From the NCBI GenBank assembly GCA_963738445.1, contig CAVTWS010000015.1, positions 641,830-705,829 on the forward strand: a DNA stretch of 64,000 nt, in the 5' to 3' direction. Under the pieces are notes generated by a model. That model was not told the origin of the DNA and made no database searches. It worked only from the letters and a program-made list of their open reading frames with translations. A program made the position numbers and the translations under genes. This stretch comes from CAVTWS01 sp963738445. Its GTDB lineage: Bacteria; Actinomycetota; Acidimicrobiia; Acidimicrobiales; SHLQ01. Positions 36,802 to 50,213 of this stretch are shown in pieces. The stretch's first letter is position 1, and each line of letters opens with the position of its first letter.

Positions 36802-36825
36802 GGCCGCAGGAGTTGGCTTGCGGCC
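36802..36825 (+). terminator. GC-rich hairpin downstream of the flippase gene
   Basis: GGCCGCA (36802-36808) and TGCGGCC (36819-36825) form a perfect 7-bp stem with a 10-base loop, 14 bases after the stop codon, followed by a C-run instead of T's. Probable terminator separating the sugar genes from the atp operon. Confidence 0.45.
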
Positions 36826-36836
36826 CCCCCCAGCCC

Positions 36837-36842
36837 TACCCT
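36837..36842 (+). promoter_or_regulatory. Candidate -10 TACCCT for the atp operon
   Basis: TACCCT with a weak TTGGCT 18 bases upstream, although that -35 lies in a hairpin loop. It would give a leader of roughly 165 bases before the first atp gene. The 36789-37012 gap holds nothing else recognised. Confidence 0.28.
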
Positions 36843-37012
36843 GCCAGCGTCACGAGCGGGCGTCTGTGGATGCGCGCGAAGGTCGGCCCCGCTCGGCGGG
36901 GCACCCTCGCACCGCCTCGGCCCGTGCTCCCGGGTGGGTATATCCGGAGCCGGAGAAAGTGCCCAGCCGAATCGGTTCCGGTTCGACGAGCAGGTTGTCA
37001 AGGACAGATCGA

Positions 37013-37372
37013 GTGGAACAGCCAGGAGTGCGCACCCAGGCGCAGGAGGTCTCACGGGGCCTCATGCGAGGCCAGGGAGGCTACGAGCTCGTGCTCACGC
37101 CGCTCGTCCTCGCGCTCGCCGGGCTGTGGCTCGACCGCCGGTGGGGGATCACCCCGGTGCTGACGATCCTCGGCGCGCTGATCGGGTTCGTCACCGTGTT
37201 CATCTGCATGTACTACGGCTATCGCCACGAGATGGCTCGACACCGGGCTCACCGTCCGGCCGTCACCCGCCCCCCTTTCGACGACACCGACATCGCCTCG
37301 CCGTGGATCGAACGCGACCTGGGCGATATCGAGATCCCTCTTCCCGCCGCCCTGCAACAGGTGGGACCATGA
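37013..37372 (+). CDS. AtpZ/AtpI-like two-helix membrane protein
   Basis: 119 residues from the GTG at 37013. Two hydrophobic helices (LVLTPLVLALAGLWLD and VLTILGALIGFVTVFICMYYG) follow GLMRGQGGYE, the pattern of the small ATPase-gene1 (AtpZ) proteins that precede atp operons. The C-terminal 45 residues are polar. Possible assembly or Mg2+ role. Overlaps the next gene by 4 bases (ATGA). Confidence 0.7.
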   Translation: MEQPGVRTQAQEVSRGLMRGQGGYELVLTPLVLALAGLWLDRRWGITPVLTILGALIGFVTVFICMYYGYRHEMARHRAHRPAVTRPPFDDTDIASPWIERDLGDIEIPLPAALQQVGP

Positions 37373-37845
37373 GCGTGAATCCGCTGACCGAGGCCTACCA
37401 CGGCCCGCCTGCCGCGCTGCCCATCGCGCTCGACATGGCCAAGAAGGGCGTCTACGTCGCCCCGGTCGTCATCGGAATCGGCGCGGCCATCTGGGGCACC
37501 GACGGCGCCGCGTCGGTGGCCTACGGTCTCACCATCGTGGTCGTGAACTTCTTGCTCTCGGCCTGGATGCTCCACGCCGCCGGCCGGGTGTCGCTCGCGC
37601 TGATGGGCGCAGCGGCGCTGTTCGGCTTCCTGCTGCGGCTCGGGCTCATCACGATCGCCGTGCTGGTCGTCAAGGATCAGCCCTGGGTCGACCTCGTACC
37701 CCTCGGGCTGACCCTGATCGTCACCCACCTCGGCATCTTGTTCTGGGAGCTCCGTTACGTCTCCGGTTCTTTGGCCTATCCCGGCCTCAAGCCCAGCCGT
37801 CGTGGTTCCGCACCGTCCACCCGTCCATCCCTGACCACAAAGTGA
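37369..37845 (+). CDS. atpI: ATP synthase protein I-like membrane protein
   Basis: 158 residues with four hydrophobic helices (VAPVVIGIGAAIWG, VAYGLTIVVVNFLLSAWML, LMGAAALFGFLLRLGLITIAVLVV, LVPLGLTLIVTHLGILFWEL), as in AtpI/UncI, which helps c-ring assembly. Located just before atpB. Sequence conservation in this family is weak, so position carries much of the call. Confidence 0.75.
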   Translation: MSVNPLTEAYHGPPAALPIALDMAKKGVYVAPVVIGIGAAIWGTDGAASVAYGLTIVVVNFLLSAWMLHAAGRVSLALMGAAALFGFLLRLGLITIAVLVVKDQPWVDLVPLGLTLIVTHLGILFWELRYVSGSLAYPGLKPSRRGSAPSTRPSLTTK

Positions 37846-38934
<1,089 letters not shown>

Positions 38935-38989
38935 TCATCGCTGATCGTTCGAACCGTCCGTCCCCCCGCAACCCCATGAGGTCGACATC

Positions 38990-39622
38990 GTGACCCTTTC
39001 CGTGGTCATCGACGGCACCTCGGCGCTCATCGTCTACCAAGACGACGGCGAGACCGAGACCACCGTCGTCGAAGGCGAATCCGAAACGCAAACTGAAGAG
39101 GGCGAGACCGAAGAACACGCCGAGGAGGGAGATCCGCCGAACCCGGTGCTCCCCACCGGGAACGAGCTGGTCTTCGCCGCCATCACCTTCTTTGCGCTGT
39201 GGGCGCTGATGAAGTTCGTGTGCTTGCCGCCGATCCTGCGCTTGCGCCAGGAACGCAACGACAAGATCCGAGCTGATCTCGACGCGGCCGAACGGGCCCG
39301 CGAGGCCGTCAGCCAGACCCGGTCCGAGTACCAGCTCGCGCTGGTCGGGGCCCGCGGCGAGGCCAACGCACTGATCGATGCGGCCCGGGGCGAAGCCGAA
39401 GGCCACCGTGGTCAGCTGCAGTCCGCCGCCGACGACGACATCTCGCGCCTTCGATCCGATGCGCAGAACGAGATCGATTCGGCCCGAACGGCTGCACTCA
39501 TCGGGCTCCAGGGCGATGTCAGTGCCCTGGCCGTCGAAGCGGCGTCGCTCGTGGTGCAGAAGCCGGTCGACGCCGCCGCTGCCCAATCCGTCATCGATCA
39601 GGCCATGGAGGAGAACCGGTGA
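38990..39622 (+). CDS. atpF: ATP synthase F0 subunit b (first copy)
   Basis: 210 residues: an unusual acidic N-terminus (residues 18-48, many Glu/Thr) and one membrane helix (LVFAAITFFALWALMKFV, about 60-78), followed by a long charged coiled coil rich in Ala/Glu/Arg. It forms the peripheral stalk with the next gene product; overlaps it by 4 bases. Confidence 0.88.
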   Translation: MTLSVVIDGTSALIVYQDDGETETTVVEGESETQTEEGETEEHAEEGDPPNPVLPTGNELVFAAITFFALWALMKFVCLPPILRLRQERNDKIRADLDAAERAREAVSQTRSEYQLALVGARGEANALIDAARGEAEGHRGQLQSAADDDISRLRSDAQNEIDSARTAALIGLQGDVSALAVEAASLVVQKPVDAAAAQSVIDQAMEENR

Positions 39623-40155
39623 TGATCAACGTGCTCGCCGCCGAGGAACATCATCCCAACAAGTGGCTGCTTCCGGGCGACATCAACGAGGTGATCTGGG
39701 GCACCCTGGCCTTCCTGGTCGTCTTCGCCCTGTTCGTCTGGAAGGGGCTTCCCGCCCTCAAGAAGGCGATGCAGGCGCGCTCGAGCCGGATCGGCGCCGA
39801 GATCGCTGCGGCCGAGCAGGGCCGGGCCGCCGCCGATGCCGAGCTCGCCTCGGTGAAGTCGAGCCTCGCCAACGCCGATGACGAAGCCCAGCGCATCGTC
39901 GACGAAGCCAAGAAGCGGGCCGCCACGGTGAAGTCCGACCTGATGACGCGGGCCGAGGCTGAGGTCGAAGCCGCCCGGGCCCGGGCCCGAGTCGAGATCG
40001 AGGCCTCGAAGGGACAGGCCCTGGCCGACCTTCGAGCCGAGGTCGCCACCCGCTCCATGGTGGCCGCCGAAGCCGTCGTTCGCAGCAACCTCGACCCCTC
40101 CACCCAGAGCGATCTCATCGACCGCTACATCGAGCAGGTCGGAGGCAGCAAGTGA
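39619..40155 (+). CDS. atpF: ATP synthase F0 subunit b (second copy, b/b' pair)
   Basis: 178 residues with one helix (EVIWGTLAFLVVFALFVW, about 25-42) and a long alanine-rich coiled coil (AEQGRAAADAELASVKSSLA). The sequence is closer to ordinary b subunits than the preceding copy. The start is ambiguous between GTG 39619 and ATG 39622. With the upstream copy it gives two b-type subunits. Confidence 0.92.
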   Translation: MMINVLAAEEHHPNKWLLPGDINEVIWGTLAFLVVFALFVWKGLPALKKAMQARSSRIGAEIAAAEQGRAAADAELASVKSSLANADDEAQRIVDEAKKRAATVKSDLMTRAEAEVEAARARARVEIEASKGQALADLRAEVATRSMVAAEAVVRSNLDPSTQSDLIDRYIEQVGGSK

Positions 40156-40207
40156 GCCGCACCGACGCACGAACAACCGCTACCGGGCTGGCGAAGGAAG
40201 GTTCACG

Positions 40208-40735
40208 ATGACCACGATCGTCGCCAAGTACGCCGAGGGTCTTCTGGCCATCGCCGAAGCCGAAGGCGATCCGGCCGGTATCAGCGATCAGTTCTTCCAG
40301 GTCGCCCAGGCCGTCGAGACCAACGACCAGTTGCGGTCCGCGCTGTCCGACACGTCCGTGCCGGCCGCCACCCGTCAGCAGATCGTCGAAGACCTGCTGG
40401 CCGGCAAGGCCTCACCGGCGGCCGGCGCTCTGATCTCGCTGGTCGCGGGAGCGGGACGGATCAAGGAACTTCCCGAGATCGCCCGCTCCCTGATGGCCCT
40501 CGTGGCCGAACGCCGGGGCAAGGTCGTGGCCGAGGTCCGCTCCGCGGTACCTCTGTCGGAGGATCAGATCGCCAAGCTGACCACCGCCCTCCGGTCCAAG
40601 ACCGGCAAGGACGTCGCCGTCAACGTGGTCATCGACCCGTCGGTGCTGGGCGGCATCATCACCCAGATCGGCGACAACGTCATCGACGGCAGTGTCCGTC
40701 ACCGTCTCAACCAGTTGCGCGAGAGCTTCGCCTGA
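40208..40735 (+). CDS. atpH: ATP synthase F1 subunit delta
   Basis: 175 residues, separate from subunit b, unlike the b-delta fusion of mycobacteria. Signature strands at the C-terminus: GKVVAEVRSAVPLSEDQI and VIDPSVLGGIITQIGDNVIDGSV, typical of OSCP/delta. Connects the peripheral stalk to the top of F1. Confidence 0.95.
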   Translation: MTTIVAKYAEGLLAIAEAEGDPAGISDQFFQVAQAVETNDQLRSALSDTSVPAATRQQIVEDLLAGKASPAAGALISLVAGAGRIKELPEIARSLMALVAERRGKVVAEVRSAVPLSEDQIAKLTTALRSKTGKDVAVNVVIDPSVLGGIITQIGDNVIDGSVRHRLNQLRESFA

Positions 40736-40737
40736 AC

Positions 40738-40760
40738 GGCGAATGCTCCTGCGATTCGCC
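40738..40760 (+). other. Hairpin in the atpH-atpA spacer
   Basis: GGCGAAT (40738-40744) and ATTCGCC (40754-40760) form a perfect 7-bp stem with a 9-base loop directly after the atpH stop. No T-run follows, so an mRNA processing or stability element that adjusts subunit ratio is more likely than a terminator. Confidence 0.4.
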
Positions 40761-40789
40761 GACGGCGAAATTAGGAGAAACACGACACC

Positions 40790-42409
40790 ATGGCTGATCT
40801 CACGATCAACACCGCCGACATCACGGCCGCCCTCCGCAAGAACCTCGAGAACTACTCGCCCGCGGTCGAGCAGACCCAGGTCGGACGCATCCTCGAGATC
40901 GGTGACGGCATCGCCCGGGTCTCGGGCCTGCCCGATGCCGCCGTCAACGAGATGCTCCAGTTCGAGAGCGGCGTGTTCGGCCTGGCCCTGAACCTCGACG
41001 AAGCCTCGATCGGCGCCGTGGTGCTGGGCGTCCTCGATGGCTTGGAGGAAGGCCAGCTCGTGCGGGCGACCGGCGACATCTTGTCGGTGCCCGTCGGCGA
41101 CGGTCTGCTCGGCCGGGTCGTGAACCCGCTCGGCGAGCCGGTCGACGGCAAAGGCCCGCTCACCAACGTGCAACCCCGCCGCATGGAGATCCAGGCGCCG
41201 GGCATCACCGGGCGCAAGCCGGTGCACGAACCCATGCAGACGGGCATCAAGGCCATCGACGCCCTGATCCCGGTCGGGCGTGGTCAACGTGAGCTCATCA
41301 TCGGCGACCGCAAGACCGGCAAGACCACGGTCGCCATCGACACGATCATCAACCAGGCCGGCCAGGGCGTGAAGTGCGTCTACGTGGCCATCGGCCAGAA
41401 GGCCTCCACCGTGGCCCAGACGGTGGCCACCCTCGAGCAGTACGGGGCGATGGAGTACACGGTCGTTGTCGTCGCTCCGGCGTCGGACCCCGCACCGTTC
41501 AAGTACATCGCCCCCTATGCCGGTTGCGCCATGGGTCAGCACTGGATGGAAGGCGGAGGCCACGCCCTCGCCGTCTACGACGACCTCTCGAAGCAGGCCG
41601 AGGCCTACCGGCAGATGTCGCTGTTGTTGCGCCGCCCGCCCGGTCGTGAGGCGTACCCCGGCGACGTGTTCTACCTCCACAGCCGCCTGCTGGAGCGTGC
41701 CGCCAAGCTCAACGACGAGCGCGGTGCCGGATCGCTCACCGCCCTGCCGATCATCGAGACCAAGGCCGGCGACGTGTCCGCCTACATCCCGACCAACGTG
41801 ATCTCGATCACCGACGGCCAGATCTTCCTGCAGGACGACCTGTTCAAGTCCGGCGTGCGCCCGGCCATCGACGTGGGCATCTCGGTGTCCCGCGTGGGCT
41901 CGGCGGCGCAGGTGAAGGCCATGAAGGCCGCGGTCGGCACCCTCAAGGCCGACCTGCAGCAGTTCCGCGAGTTGCAGGCGTTCGCCGCTTTCGGCTCGGA
42001 CCTCGACGCCTTGTCGAAGGCCCAGCTCGAGCGGGGCATGCGCCTCACCGAGTTGCTCAAGCAGGGCGTGAACGCCCCGCTGCGCGTCGAGAGCCAGGTG
42101 GTGTCGATCTACGCCGGTACCCGCGGCTTCCTCGACGGCGTGCCGATCGAGGACGTCCAGCGGTACGAGCGCGAGCTCCTCGACTGGTTCGGCACCCGCC
42201 ACTCGGATCTGCTCGACGGCATCCGGGACTCTGGCGCCATCGCCGACGACACGGCGTTCTCCGCGGCGATCGGTGCCTTCACCGAGCAGTTCCAGACCAC
42301 CGGCGATGTCGCCGAGCCGTCCGCCGTCGATCCCGGCGGAACCACGGCGGCGATGGTCGACAGCGATGTCACCCTGCCCGAAGAAGACATCAGCACGGGC
42401 GCTCACTGA
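40790..42409 (+). CDS. atpA: ATP synthase F1 subunit alpha
   Basis: 539 residues. Regulatory nucleotide-binding P-loop [13 protein letters not shown] (about residue 175), [11 protein letters not shown] and [17 protein letters not shown] (the subunit alpha/beta signature near residue 360). AGGAG lies 12 bases before the ATG. The C-terminal ~35 residues are longer and more acidic than in enteric AtpA. Confidence 0.98.
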   Translation: MADLTINTADITAALRKNLENYSPAVEQTQVGRILEIGDGIARVSGLPDAAVNEMLQFESGVFGLALNLDEASIGAVVLGVLDGLEEGQLVRATGDILSVPVGDGLLGRVVNPLGEPVDGKGPLTNVQPRRMEIQAPGITGRKPVHEPMQTGIKAIDALIPVGRGQRELIIGDRKTGKTTVAIDTIINQAGQGVKCVYVAIGQKASTVAQTVATLEQYGAMEYTVVVVAPASDPAPFKYIAPYAGCAMGQHWMEGGGHALAVYDDLSKQAEAYRQMSLLLRRPPGREAYPGDVFYLHSRLLERAAKLNDERGAGSLTALPIIETKAGDVSAYIPTNVISITDGQIFLQDDLFKSGVRPAIDVGISVSRVGSAAQVKAMKAAVGTLKADLQQFRELQAFAAFGSDLDALSKAQLERGMRLTELLKQGVNAPLRVESQVVSIYAGTRGFLDGVPIEDVQRYERELLDWFGTRHSDLLDGIRDSGAIADDTAFSAAIGAFTEQFQTTGDVAEPSAVDPGGTTAAMVDSDVTLPEEDISTGAH

Positions 42410-42465
42410 GCCATCACGCCATGACCAGCCAGACGATGAGCCACACAACGGGACGGAGCCGCTAG

Positions 42466-45345
<2,880 letters not shown>

Positions 45346-45416
45346 TCCCCCACCCCAGCCTCTCCACTCCAACCAACCCACCCTTCGCCGCGCCTCTCGC
45401 CAGTCGGCCCCCTCAG

Positions 45417-45480
45417 TTCTGGGGGCCCAGGTGTGCGTCACAGGCGTCAGTTGGGCCCCCAGTTCGGGTGGTTGAGGTCG
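45417..45480. repeat. Dispersed intergenic hairpin element, copy 2
   Basis: TTCTGGGGGCCCA, TGTGCGTC, GGGCCCCCA and CGGGTGG occur in the same order and similar spacing as at 18317-18380 behind thrC. Both copies sit in spacers just after a biosynthetic or energy operon. Confidence 0.6.
45419..45462. terminator. Strong 11-bp inverted repeat between atpC and ppk2
   Basis: CTGGGGGCCCA (45419-45429) and TGGGCCCCCAG (45452-45462) are perfect complements around a 22-base loop, between convergent genes. Very stable; no T-run. Likely a shared bidirectional terminator. Confidence 0.55.
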
Positions 45481-45522
45481 TCTGGGCCACCGGTTGGGGT
45501 GGTGAGGTCGACTGGGCCTCGG
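45463..45522. repeat. Imperfect tandem repeat (about 30 bp, 2 copies) at the ppk2 3' end
   Basis: Copies at about 45463-45493 and 45494-45522 share GGGTGG, GAGGTCG and CTGGGCC blocks and abut the ppk2 stop codon. Confidence 0.7.
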
Positions 45523-45523
45523 T

Positions 45524-46330
45524 TCAGTCGGGGATGACCACCTTGGTGAGGTCCTGGGCCGGCTTGGGGTAGGACATGTCGAGGGACTCCAGGGCCTCGA
45601 CCAGGATCTCGGAGATCACCAGGTCGCGGTACCACTTCCGATCGGCGGGGATGACGAACCACGGGGCGTGGTCCGTGCTGGTCTCGTTGAGGGTGTCCTC
45701 GTACGCCTGCTGGTACTCGTCCCAGCGCTCCCGGACAGGAAGATCGCCCAGCGAGAACTTCCAGTGCTTCGTCGGGTCGTCGAGACGGGCCTGGAACCGC
45801 TCCTTCTGTTCCGCCCTGGAGATGTGGAGGAAGAACTTCAGGATCGTGGTGCCCTCGTCGGCCAGGAGCCGCTCGAAGTCCACGATGTGGCGGTACCGCC
45901 GACGCCACTGCTGCTCCGGTACGAGGTCGGCCACCCGGACGACCAGCACGTCCTCGTAGTGGGACCGGTTGAAGATCACCACCTCGCCGTTGCTGGGCAC
46001 GTGGGGGTGGATTCGCCACAGGTAGTCGTGGGCGAGCTCTTTGTCCGTGGGTTGCTTGAAGGAGGCGACCCTGACGCCCGCCGGGTTCACGCCGTCGAAC
46101 ACGTGGCGGATCGTTCCGTCCTTCCCGCCGCCGTCCATGGCTTGCAGCACGATCAACACCCGGTGACGGCTCTGCGCGTACAGGAGCTCCTGGAGCTCCT
46201 CGAGCCGGCTGTTGAGGCGAGCAGTGCGCGCGGCCGCCGTCGCCTTGTCGAATCCGCCGTCCGCCGAGGTGTCGATCTTGCCCAATCGGACGTGCGAGCC
46301 GGGCGGTACGAGGAAGTCGGTGCGTTTCAT
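45524..46330 (-). CDS. ppk2: Polyphosphate kinase 2 family protein
   Basis: 268 residues; transfers phosphate between polyphosphate and nucleotides. Walker A-like MDGGGKDGTIRHVFDGVNP, then FKQPTDKELAHDYLWRIHPHVP and Walker B-like NRSHYEDVLVVRV, the single-domain PPK2 pattern. ADP versus AMP preference cannot be read with confidence. The start at 46330 (MKRTDFLVPPG) is chosen because upstream open frame lacks family sequence. Converges on the atp operon. Confidence 0.93.
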   Translation of the reverse strand: MKRTDFLVPPGSHVRLGKIDTSADGGFDKATAAARTARLNSRLEELQELLYAQSRHRVLIVLQAMDGGGKDGTIRHVFDGVNPAGVRVASFKQPTDKELAHDYLWRIHPHVPSNGEVVIFNRSHYEDVLVVRVADLVPEQQWRRRYRHIVDFERLLADEGTTILKFFLHISRAEQKERFQARLDDPTKHWKFSLGDLPVRERWDEYQQAYEDTLNETSTDHAPWFVIPADRKWYRDLVISEILVEALESLDMSYPKPAQDLTKVVIPD

Positions 46331-46432
46331 GGGGTTGGAGTGTTCCACGGCGACGGGCCCGGTGCTTGAGATCGGCGAGAATCGGCCGATGAGTTGTTCA
46401 TGGTCCACGACGTCGAGGAGGCCCCGGGTCGC

Positions 46433-47392
46433 ATGACCTCGCCCAGCGATCGGCCGCAGCCCGGCCTGGTCCCGACCGTGGTCGTGGTGACCTACAACAG
46501 TCGTCGCCACCTGACGGAATTCCTCGCCGCCGCCGAGCCTGCCCTGTCCGCGGTCGGGGGCGCGCTCGTCGTCGCCGACAACGGGTCGTCCGACGGATCG
46601 GTCGAACTCGTGGAGGCGCAGGCGCCGTGGGCGCACATCGTGCGTTGCGGCGGGAACCTGGGATACGCCGGAGCGCTCAACCATGCGGTGCGCACCTTCG
46701 GCATCGAAAGCCCGGTCATCCTGGTGAACCCCGACTGCCGGCCCCGCCCCGACTCGTTGCGGCTCCTGCTCGAGGCCCTCGATCAACCGGGAGTCGGAGC
46801 GGCCGTCCCTCGATTCGTCGAAGCCGACGGCACGCTCAACCACTCCAATCGCCGGGCGCCCTCGATACGGCGCGTCCTCGGTGAGAACCTGCTCGGGCAC
46901 CGCCTCGCCTCCCGCTTCGCCTCCCTCGACGAGACGATCACCGCGGACGAGGAGTACCGACGCGACGGCGACGTGGTGTGGGCGACCGGTGCCGCCATCG
47001 CCATGAGTTCCGAGTGCCTGCGGCGAGTGGGGCCCTGGCACAGCGAGTTCTTCCTGTACTGCGAAGAGACGGACTACCTGATGCGGGTCGCCGGAGCGGG
47101 CCTTCGGGTCAGGTACGTCGCCGCGTCCGAGATCCTCCATCACGGAGGTGACAGCAACACGTCGCCGACGTTGTACGCCCTGTTGACCCGCAATGCCGTG
47201 GAGCTCCACCGCATGCACCGCGGGCCGCTCCAGGCGGGGCTGGTGCGGTCGATCCTCATCGTGGGTGAGCTGCTCCGGCTGCCGCTCGACCGCCAACGCC
47301 ACGGTCTGGCGCTGCGGGCCCTGTTCGGATCGCAGCGGGCCGCGGTGCGTCGCGCCGGAGGTTCACCCCCGCCGACCGGGGCGGCCTGGTGA
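46433..47392 (+). CDS. Family 2 glycosyltransferase
   Basis: 319 residues from ATG 46433; ATG 46400 is an in-frame alternative. GT-A fold: VVVVTYNSRRHLTEFL, ALVVADNGSSDGS, GNLGYAGALNHAV, the DxD-like VNPDCRPRPDSL, and the acceptor region EFFLYCEETDYLMRVAGAG with the usual ExDY motif. Resembles rhamnosyl or related cell-surface transferases. The TGA overlaps the next gene's GTG. Confidence 0.9.
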   Translation: MTSPSDRPQPGLVPTVVVVTYNSRRHLTEFLAAAEPALSAVGGALVVADNGSSDGSVELVEAQAPWAHIVRCGGNLGYAGALNHAVRTFGIESPVILVNPDCRPRPDSLRLLLEALDQPGVGAAVPRFVEADGTLNHSNRRAPSIRRVLGENLLGHRLASRFASLDETITADEEYRRDGDVVWATGAAIAMSSECLRRVGPWHSEFFLYCEETDYLMRVAGAGLRVRYVAASEILHHGGDSNTSPTLYALLTRNAVELHRMHRGPLQAGLVRSILIVGELLRLPLDRQRHGLALRALFGSQRAAVRRAGGSPPPTGAAW

Positions 47393-48276
47393 GCGCCCCG
47401 GTTCCTCTCTCGGATGGGTTCGGCCTGCCGGCCCCGACCCCGGCCCCGACTCCGGTCGCGGCGCCGGCTGTCGCGGTGCCTCCGGGGGGCGACGACTCGA
47501 TCGCCGCCGTGGTCACCGCGGTGCGCCGTGAGGTCCAGGATCTGGTCGACGGTGCGTCACCGACACCGGACTTCCTGCGCAAGCTCGGGGATTCGCTCAT
47601 GGCCGCGCAACGGACCGGCGACCGACCCGCGGTGGTCGACCCCGACCGGTTCTGGACCGAGACGCTCTGGCCCCGCGCCCGAGAGCTGGGTTCGAAGGTC
47701 GAAGCCATCCTCGCCCGAGGCATGACCGAGATCCGGGGCCTCATCGTCGGGATCGAATCCGAGATGACCGGTTGGGCCAAGCAGATGGCGTGGGAGGCAT
47801 CGGCGAGCGGTGCCGTCGCCGAGGGCCGCGTGGCCGCCATCGACGCGATCGCGGAACGGCTCGAGTCGCTCCATGACGCAGTCGCCGTCTTCGCCGGAGC
47901 CGGGCCGGATTCGCGCGTGATCGACAGCACCCGCGCCGTCTTTCACGAACACCTCACCCGCGCCAGCCACGACGCGGTCCGCAAGGAACGTCGACCGTAC
48001 CTCGCCGCCGCCGGGCCCGACCCGCAAGCCCAGCGGTTGGCCGAGTTGCAGTGGGACGCGCTGGTGCCGGATCGCCTCACCCAGCACCAGGCGGCTGTGC
48101 GGGCGCAGCTGCCGTGGCGACATCAGGAGATGTCGCTGCACGCCATGGCCGAGGCGGTGGTCCGGCTATGTCAGCTCAGCCAGGAGATGGCCGAGCGCCT
48201 GACGGCGCCCCTGTTCCCCATGGGCGAGCGGGTCGTGCTGGCCTTCGACGACGCTCTCCGCCACCCCGGCCGCTGA
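47389..48276 (+). CDS. Unrecognised 295-residue protein coupled to the glycosyltransferase
   Basis: GTG overlapping the upstream stop (GTGA). A Pro/Ala-rich N-terminal 35 residues is followed by an almost entirely helical chain (VTAVRREVQDLVDGA, RVAAIDAIAERLESLHDAV, MSLHAMAEAVVRLCQLSQEM) without membrane helices. No domain recognised. Operon position suggests a role with the glycosyltransferase. Confidence 0.75.
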   Translation: MSAPVPLSDGFGLPAPTPAPTPVAAPAVAVPPGGDDSIAAVVTAVRREVQDLVDGASPTPDFLRKLGDSLMAAQRTGDRPAVVDPDRFWTETLWPRARELGSKVEAILARGMTEIRGLIVGIESEMTGWAKQMAWEASASGAVAEGRVAAIDAIAERLESLHDAVAVFAGAGPDSRVIDSTRAVFHEHLTRASHDAVRKERRPYLAAAGPDPQAQRLAELQWDALVPDRLTQHQAAVRAQLPWRHQEMSLHAMAEAVVRLCQLSQEMAERLTAPLFPMGERVVLAFDDALRHPGR

Positions 48277-48294
48277 CCTGGATGACGCCGGGCG

Positions 48295-49287
48295 TCAGTC
48301 GTAGGAGATCGAGCTGTAACCGGCGATCTTGTCGAGGCGGTGCATGGCGTTGACGAGCCGCACCGTGCCCGAGCGCGAGCGCATGACGAGCGACTGGGTC
48401 GTGGCGCCGTTGGCGTCGTAGTGCACGCCCTTGAGGAGCTCGCCGTCCGTGATGCCGGTGGCGGCGAAGAAGCAGTTGTCCGTCGCGACCAGATCGTCGA
48501 CGCTCAGGGCCTTGTCGAGGTCGTAGCCCTCGGCGACCGCGGCCGCCCGCTCCGCCGCATCGCGAGGCCACAGGCGGCCCTGGAGGTCGCCACCCATGCA
48601 CTTGAGCGCCGCCGCGGCGATCACGCCCTCGGGGGTGCCGCCGATGCCGAACATGATGTCGGCCCCGGAGTCCGGCCACGCCGTGGAGATCGCACCGGCG
48701 ACATCGCCATCAGGGATGAGTCGGATGCGGGCGCCGACGGAGCGGACTTCGGCGATCAGATCCGCGTGACGATCGCGGTCGAGGATGACCGCGGTCAGGT
48801 CGCGGACGTTGACCCCCTTGGCCTTGGCGAGCGCAGTCAGGTTCTCCCGGGGCGACAGGTCGATCGATACGACCCCGACCCCGATGGGACCGACGGCCAA
48901 CTTGTCCATGTAGACGCACGGGCCCGGATTGAACATCGAACCCCGGTCGGCCACGGCGATCACGGCCAGCGCGTTGCCACGCCCGAGCGAGGTCAGGGTG
49001 GTGCCATCGATGGGATCCACCGCGATGTCGCAGCGCGGGGGCTGGCCGTTGCCGATCTGCTCGCCGTTGTAGAGCATGGGCGCTTCGTCCTTCTCGCCCT
49101 CGCCGATGACCACCACACCGTCCATGGGGACCGACCCCAGGGTGTGACGCATGGCGTCGACCGCCGCCCCGTCGGCTCCGTTCTTGTCGCCTCGGCCCAT
49201 CCAGCGGGCCGCCGCCATGGCGGCCGACTCGGTCACGCGGACGAGCTCGAGCGCCAGGTTCCGATCGGGTGTCTCACGTTCGCTCAT
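48295..49287 (-). CDS. glpX: Fructose-1,6-bisphosphatase, class II
   Basis: 330 residues; gluconeogenic hydrolysis of fructose 1,6-bisphosphate. GlpX signature: [14 protein letters not shown], the metal site [21 protein letters not shown], and [22 protein letters not shown]. The ATG at 49287 is preceded by TACCCT 6 bases upstream. Confidence 0.96.
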   Translation of the reverse strand: MSERETPDRNLALELVRVTESAAMAAARWMGRGDKNGADGAAVDAMRHTLGSVPMDGVVVIGEGEKDEAPMLYNGEQIGNGQPPRCDIAVDPIDGTTLTSLGRGNALAVIAVADRGSMFNPGPCVYMDKLAVGPIGVGVVSIDLSPRENLTALAKAKGVNVRDLTAVILDRDRHADLIAEVRSVGARIRLIPDGDVAGAISTAWPDSGADIMFGIGGTPEGVIAAAALKCMGGDLQGRLWPRDAAERAAAVAEGYDLDKALSVDDLVATDNCFFAATGITDGELLKGVHYDANGATTQSLVMRSRSGTVRLVNAMHRLDKIAGYSSISYD

Positions 49288-49293
49288 GGGCCG

Positions 49294-49299
49294 AGGGTA
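49294..49299 (-). promoter_or_regulatory. -10 element TACCCT, leaderless promoter of glpX
   Basis: TACCCT ends 6 bases before the ATG, the optimum for a transcript starting at the start codon. Confidence 0.55.
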
Positions 49300-49406
49300 G
49301 CGAACTGCCGGACGACCGGGGCACACCGTGGTGACGAACAGGTCCGAGGGCCCAAACACGCCGGAGGCGGCGAGCGCCGCCGGGCCAGGTCTGCGAGAGT
49401 GACGTC

Positions 49407-50213
49407 GTGCGTTACTGCTTCCAGTGCCATCGCGAATACGACATCGACATCGAGGACTGCGTGGAGTGCGGCGTGCCTCTCGTCGAGGAGCGTCCGGCCG
49501 AGCTCGACGATGTCGGCGAGCCCGACGAGGACCAGATCGCCTACGAGCTCCACGAATGGTCCGGGCAGGCCCGGCAGCACCTCGATCAGCTGTTGACGGG
49601 AGCGGACCTCCTCCACGCCTGGCAGGGCGCCACGCTCTTCGTGCGCGCCAGCGACGAGGAAGCCGTCGACGACCTCGTGGATGAGGTCGAGACCACCATG
49701 CTCCCGACCCTCGATCCCGACCAGGAGAAGGTCGAGTACGAGCTCGACGAGTGGACCGAGGACAAGAAGGATCGTCTGTCGGACCACCTCAACCAGGCCT
49801 CCATCGCCCACGAGTTCGACGTGGCCGGCAATCTCGTCGTCCACGCCGCCGACGAGGACGATGTCGACGAGATCGTGGAGCGGGTCCGTACCACCGAGTC
49901 GTCCGACGACGAGCCCGACGGCACGGAGATCCTCGAAGGCGTGGAGCTGCACGGGCTGCTGTCGTCGCTGTTCCTGTCCGCGTCCGATCTGGCCCGCAAC
50001 GCGGTCGACCACGATGCCGTCCTGCGCCTGCACGCCGATGGTGAGCGGCTCCTCGACATCCGGACACCGTTCGGATTCGATTCGCTCGACTGGAAGGCCC
50101 TGCGCGCCCGGGTCGGCGACGCCATCGAAGTGCTGACCGACGATGAGATCGGCGACGACGACGTCATCGAAGCCGCCGCCGCGCTCCGGGACCAGCTCCG
50201 ACCCGTCGTATGA
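49407..50213 (+). CDS. Zinc-ribbon protein with two DUF2007-like repeats
   Basis: 268 residues. The N-terminus has two CxxC pairs ([20 protein letters not shown]), a zinc ribbon. Two similar acidic units follow, each with a YELxEW segment ([24 protein letters not shown]) and an alternating strand/helix pattern ([39 protein letters not shown]). Very acidic overall. Function unknown; ATGA overlap with the hydrolase. Confidence 0.75.
   Translation: MRYCFQCHREYDIDIEDCVECGVPLVEERPAELDDVGEPDEDQIAYELHEWSGQARQHLDQLLTGADLLHAWQGATLFVRASDEEAVDDLVDEVETTMLPTLDPDQEKVEYELDEWTEDKKDRLSDHLNQASIAHEFDVAGNLVVHAADEDDVDEIVERVRTTESSDDEPDGTEILEGVELHGLLSSLFLSASDLARNAVDHDAVLRLHADGERLLDIRTPFGFDSLDWKALRARVGDAIEVLTDDEIGDDDVIEAAAALRDQLRPVV

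Noticed and set aside
36837..37012. Riboswitch in the atp leader
   Set aside because: No conserved aptamer sequence recognised; only a hairpin near the previous gene and a weak promoter are visible.
46389..46436. 15-codon leader peptide before the GT2 gene
   Set aside because: ATG 46389 follows GAGAAT by 6 bases and its stop overlaps ATG 46433, which is suggestive, but the peptide is Arg/Ser-rich without any attenuator-like codon run or hairpin pair; chance is as likely.
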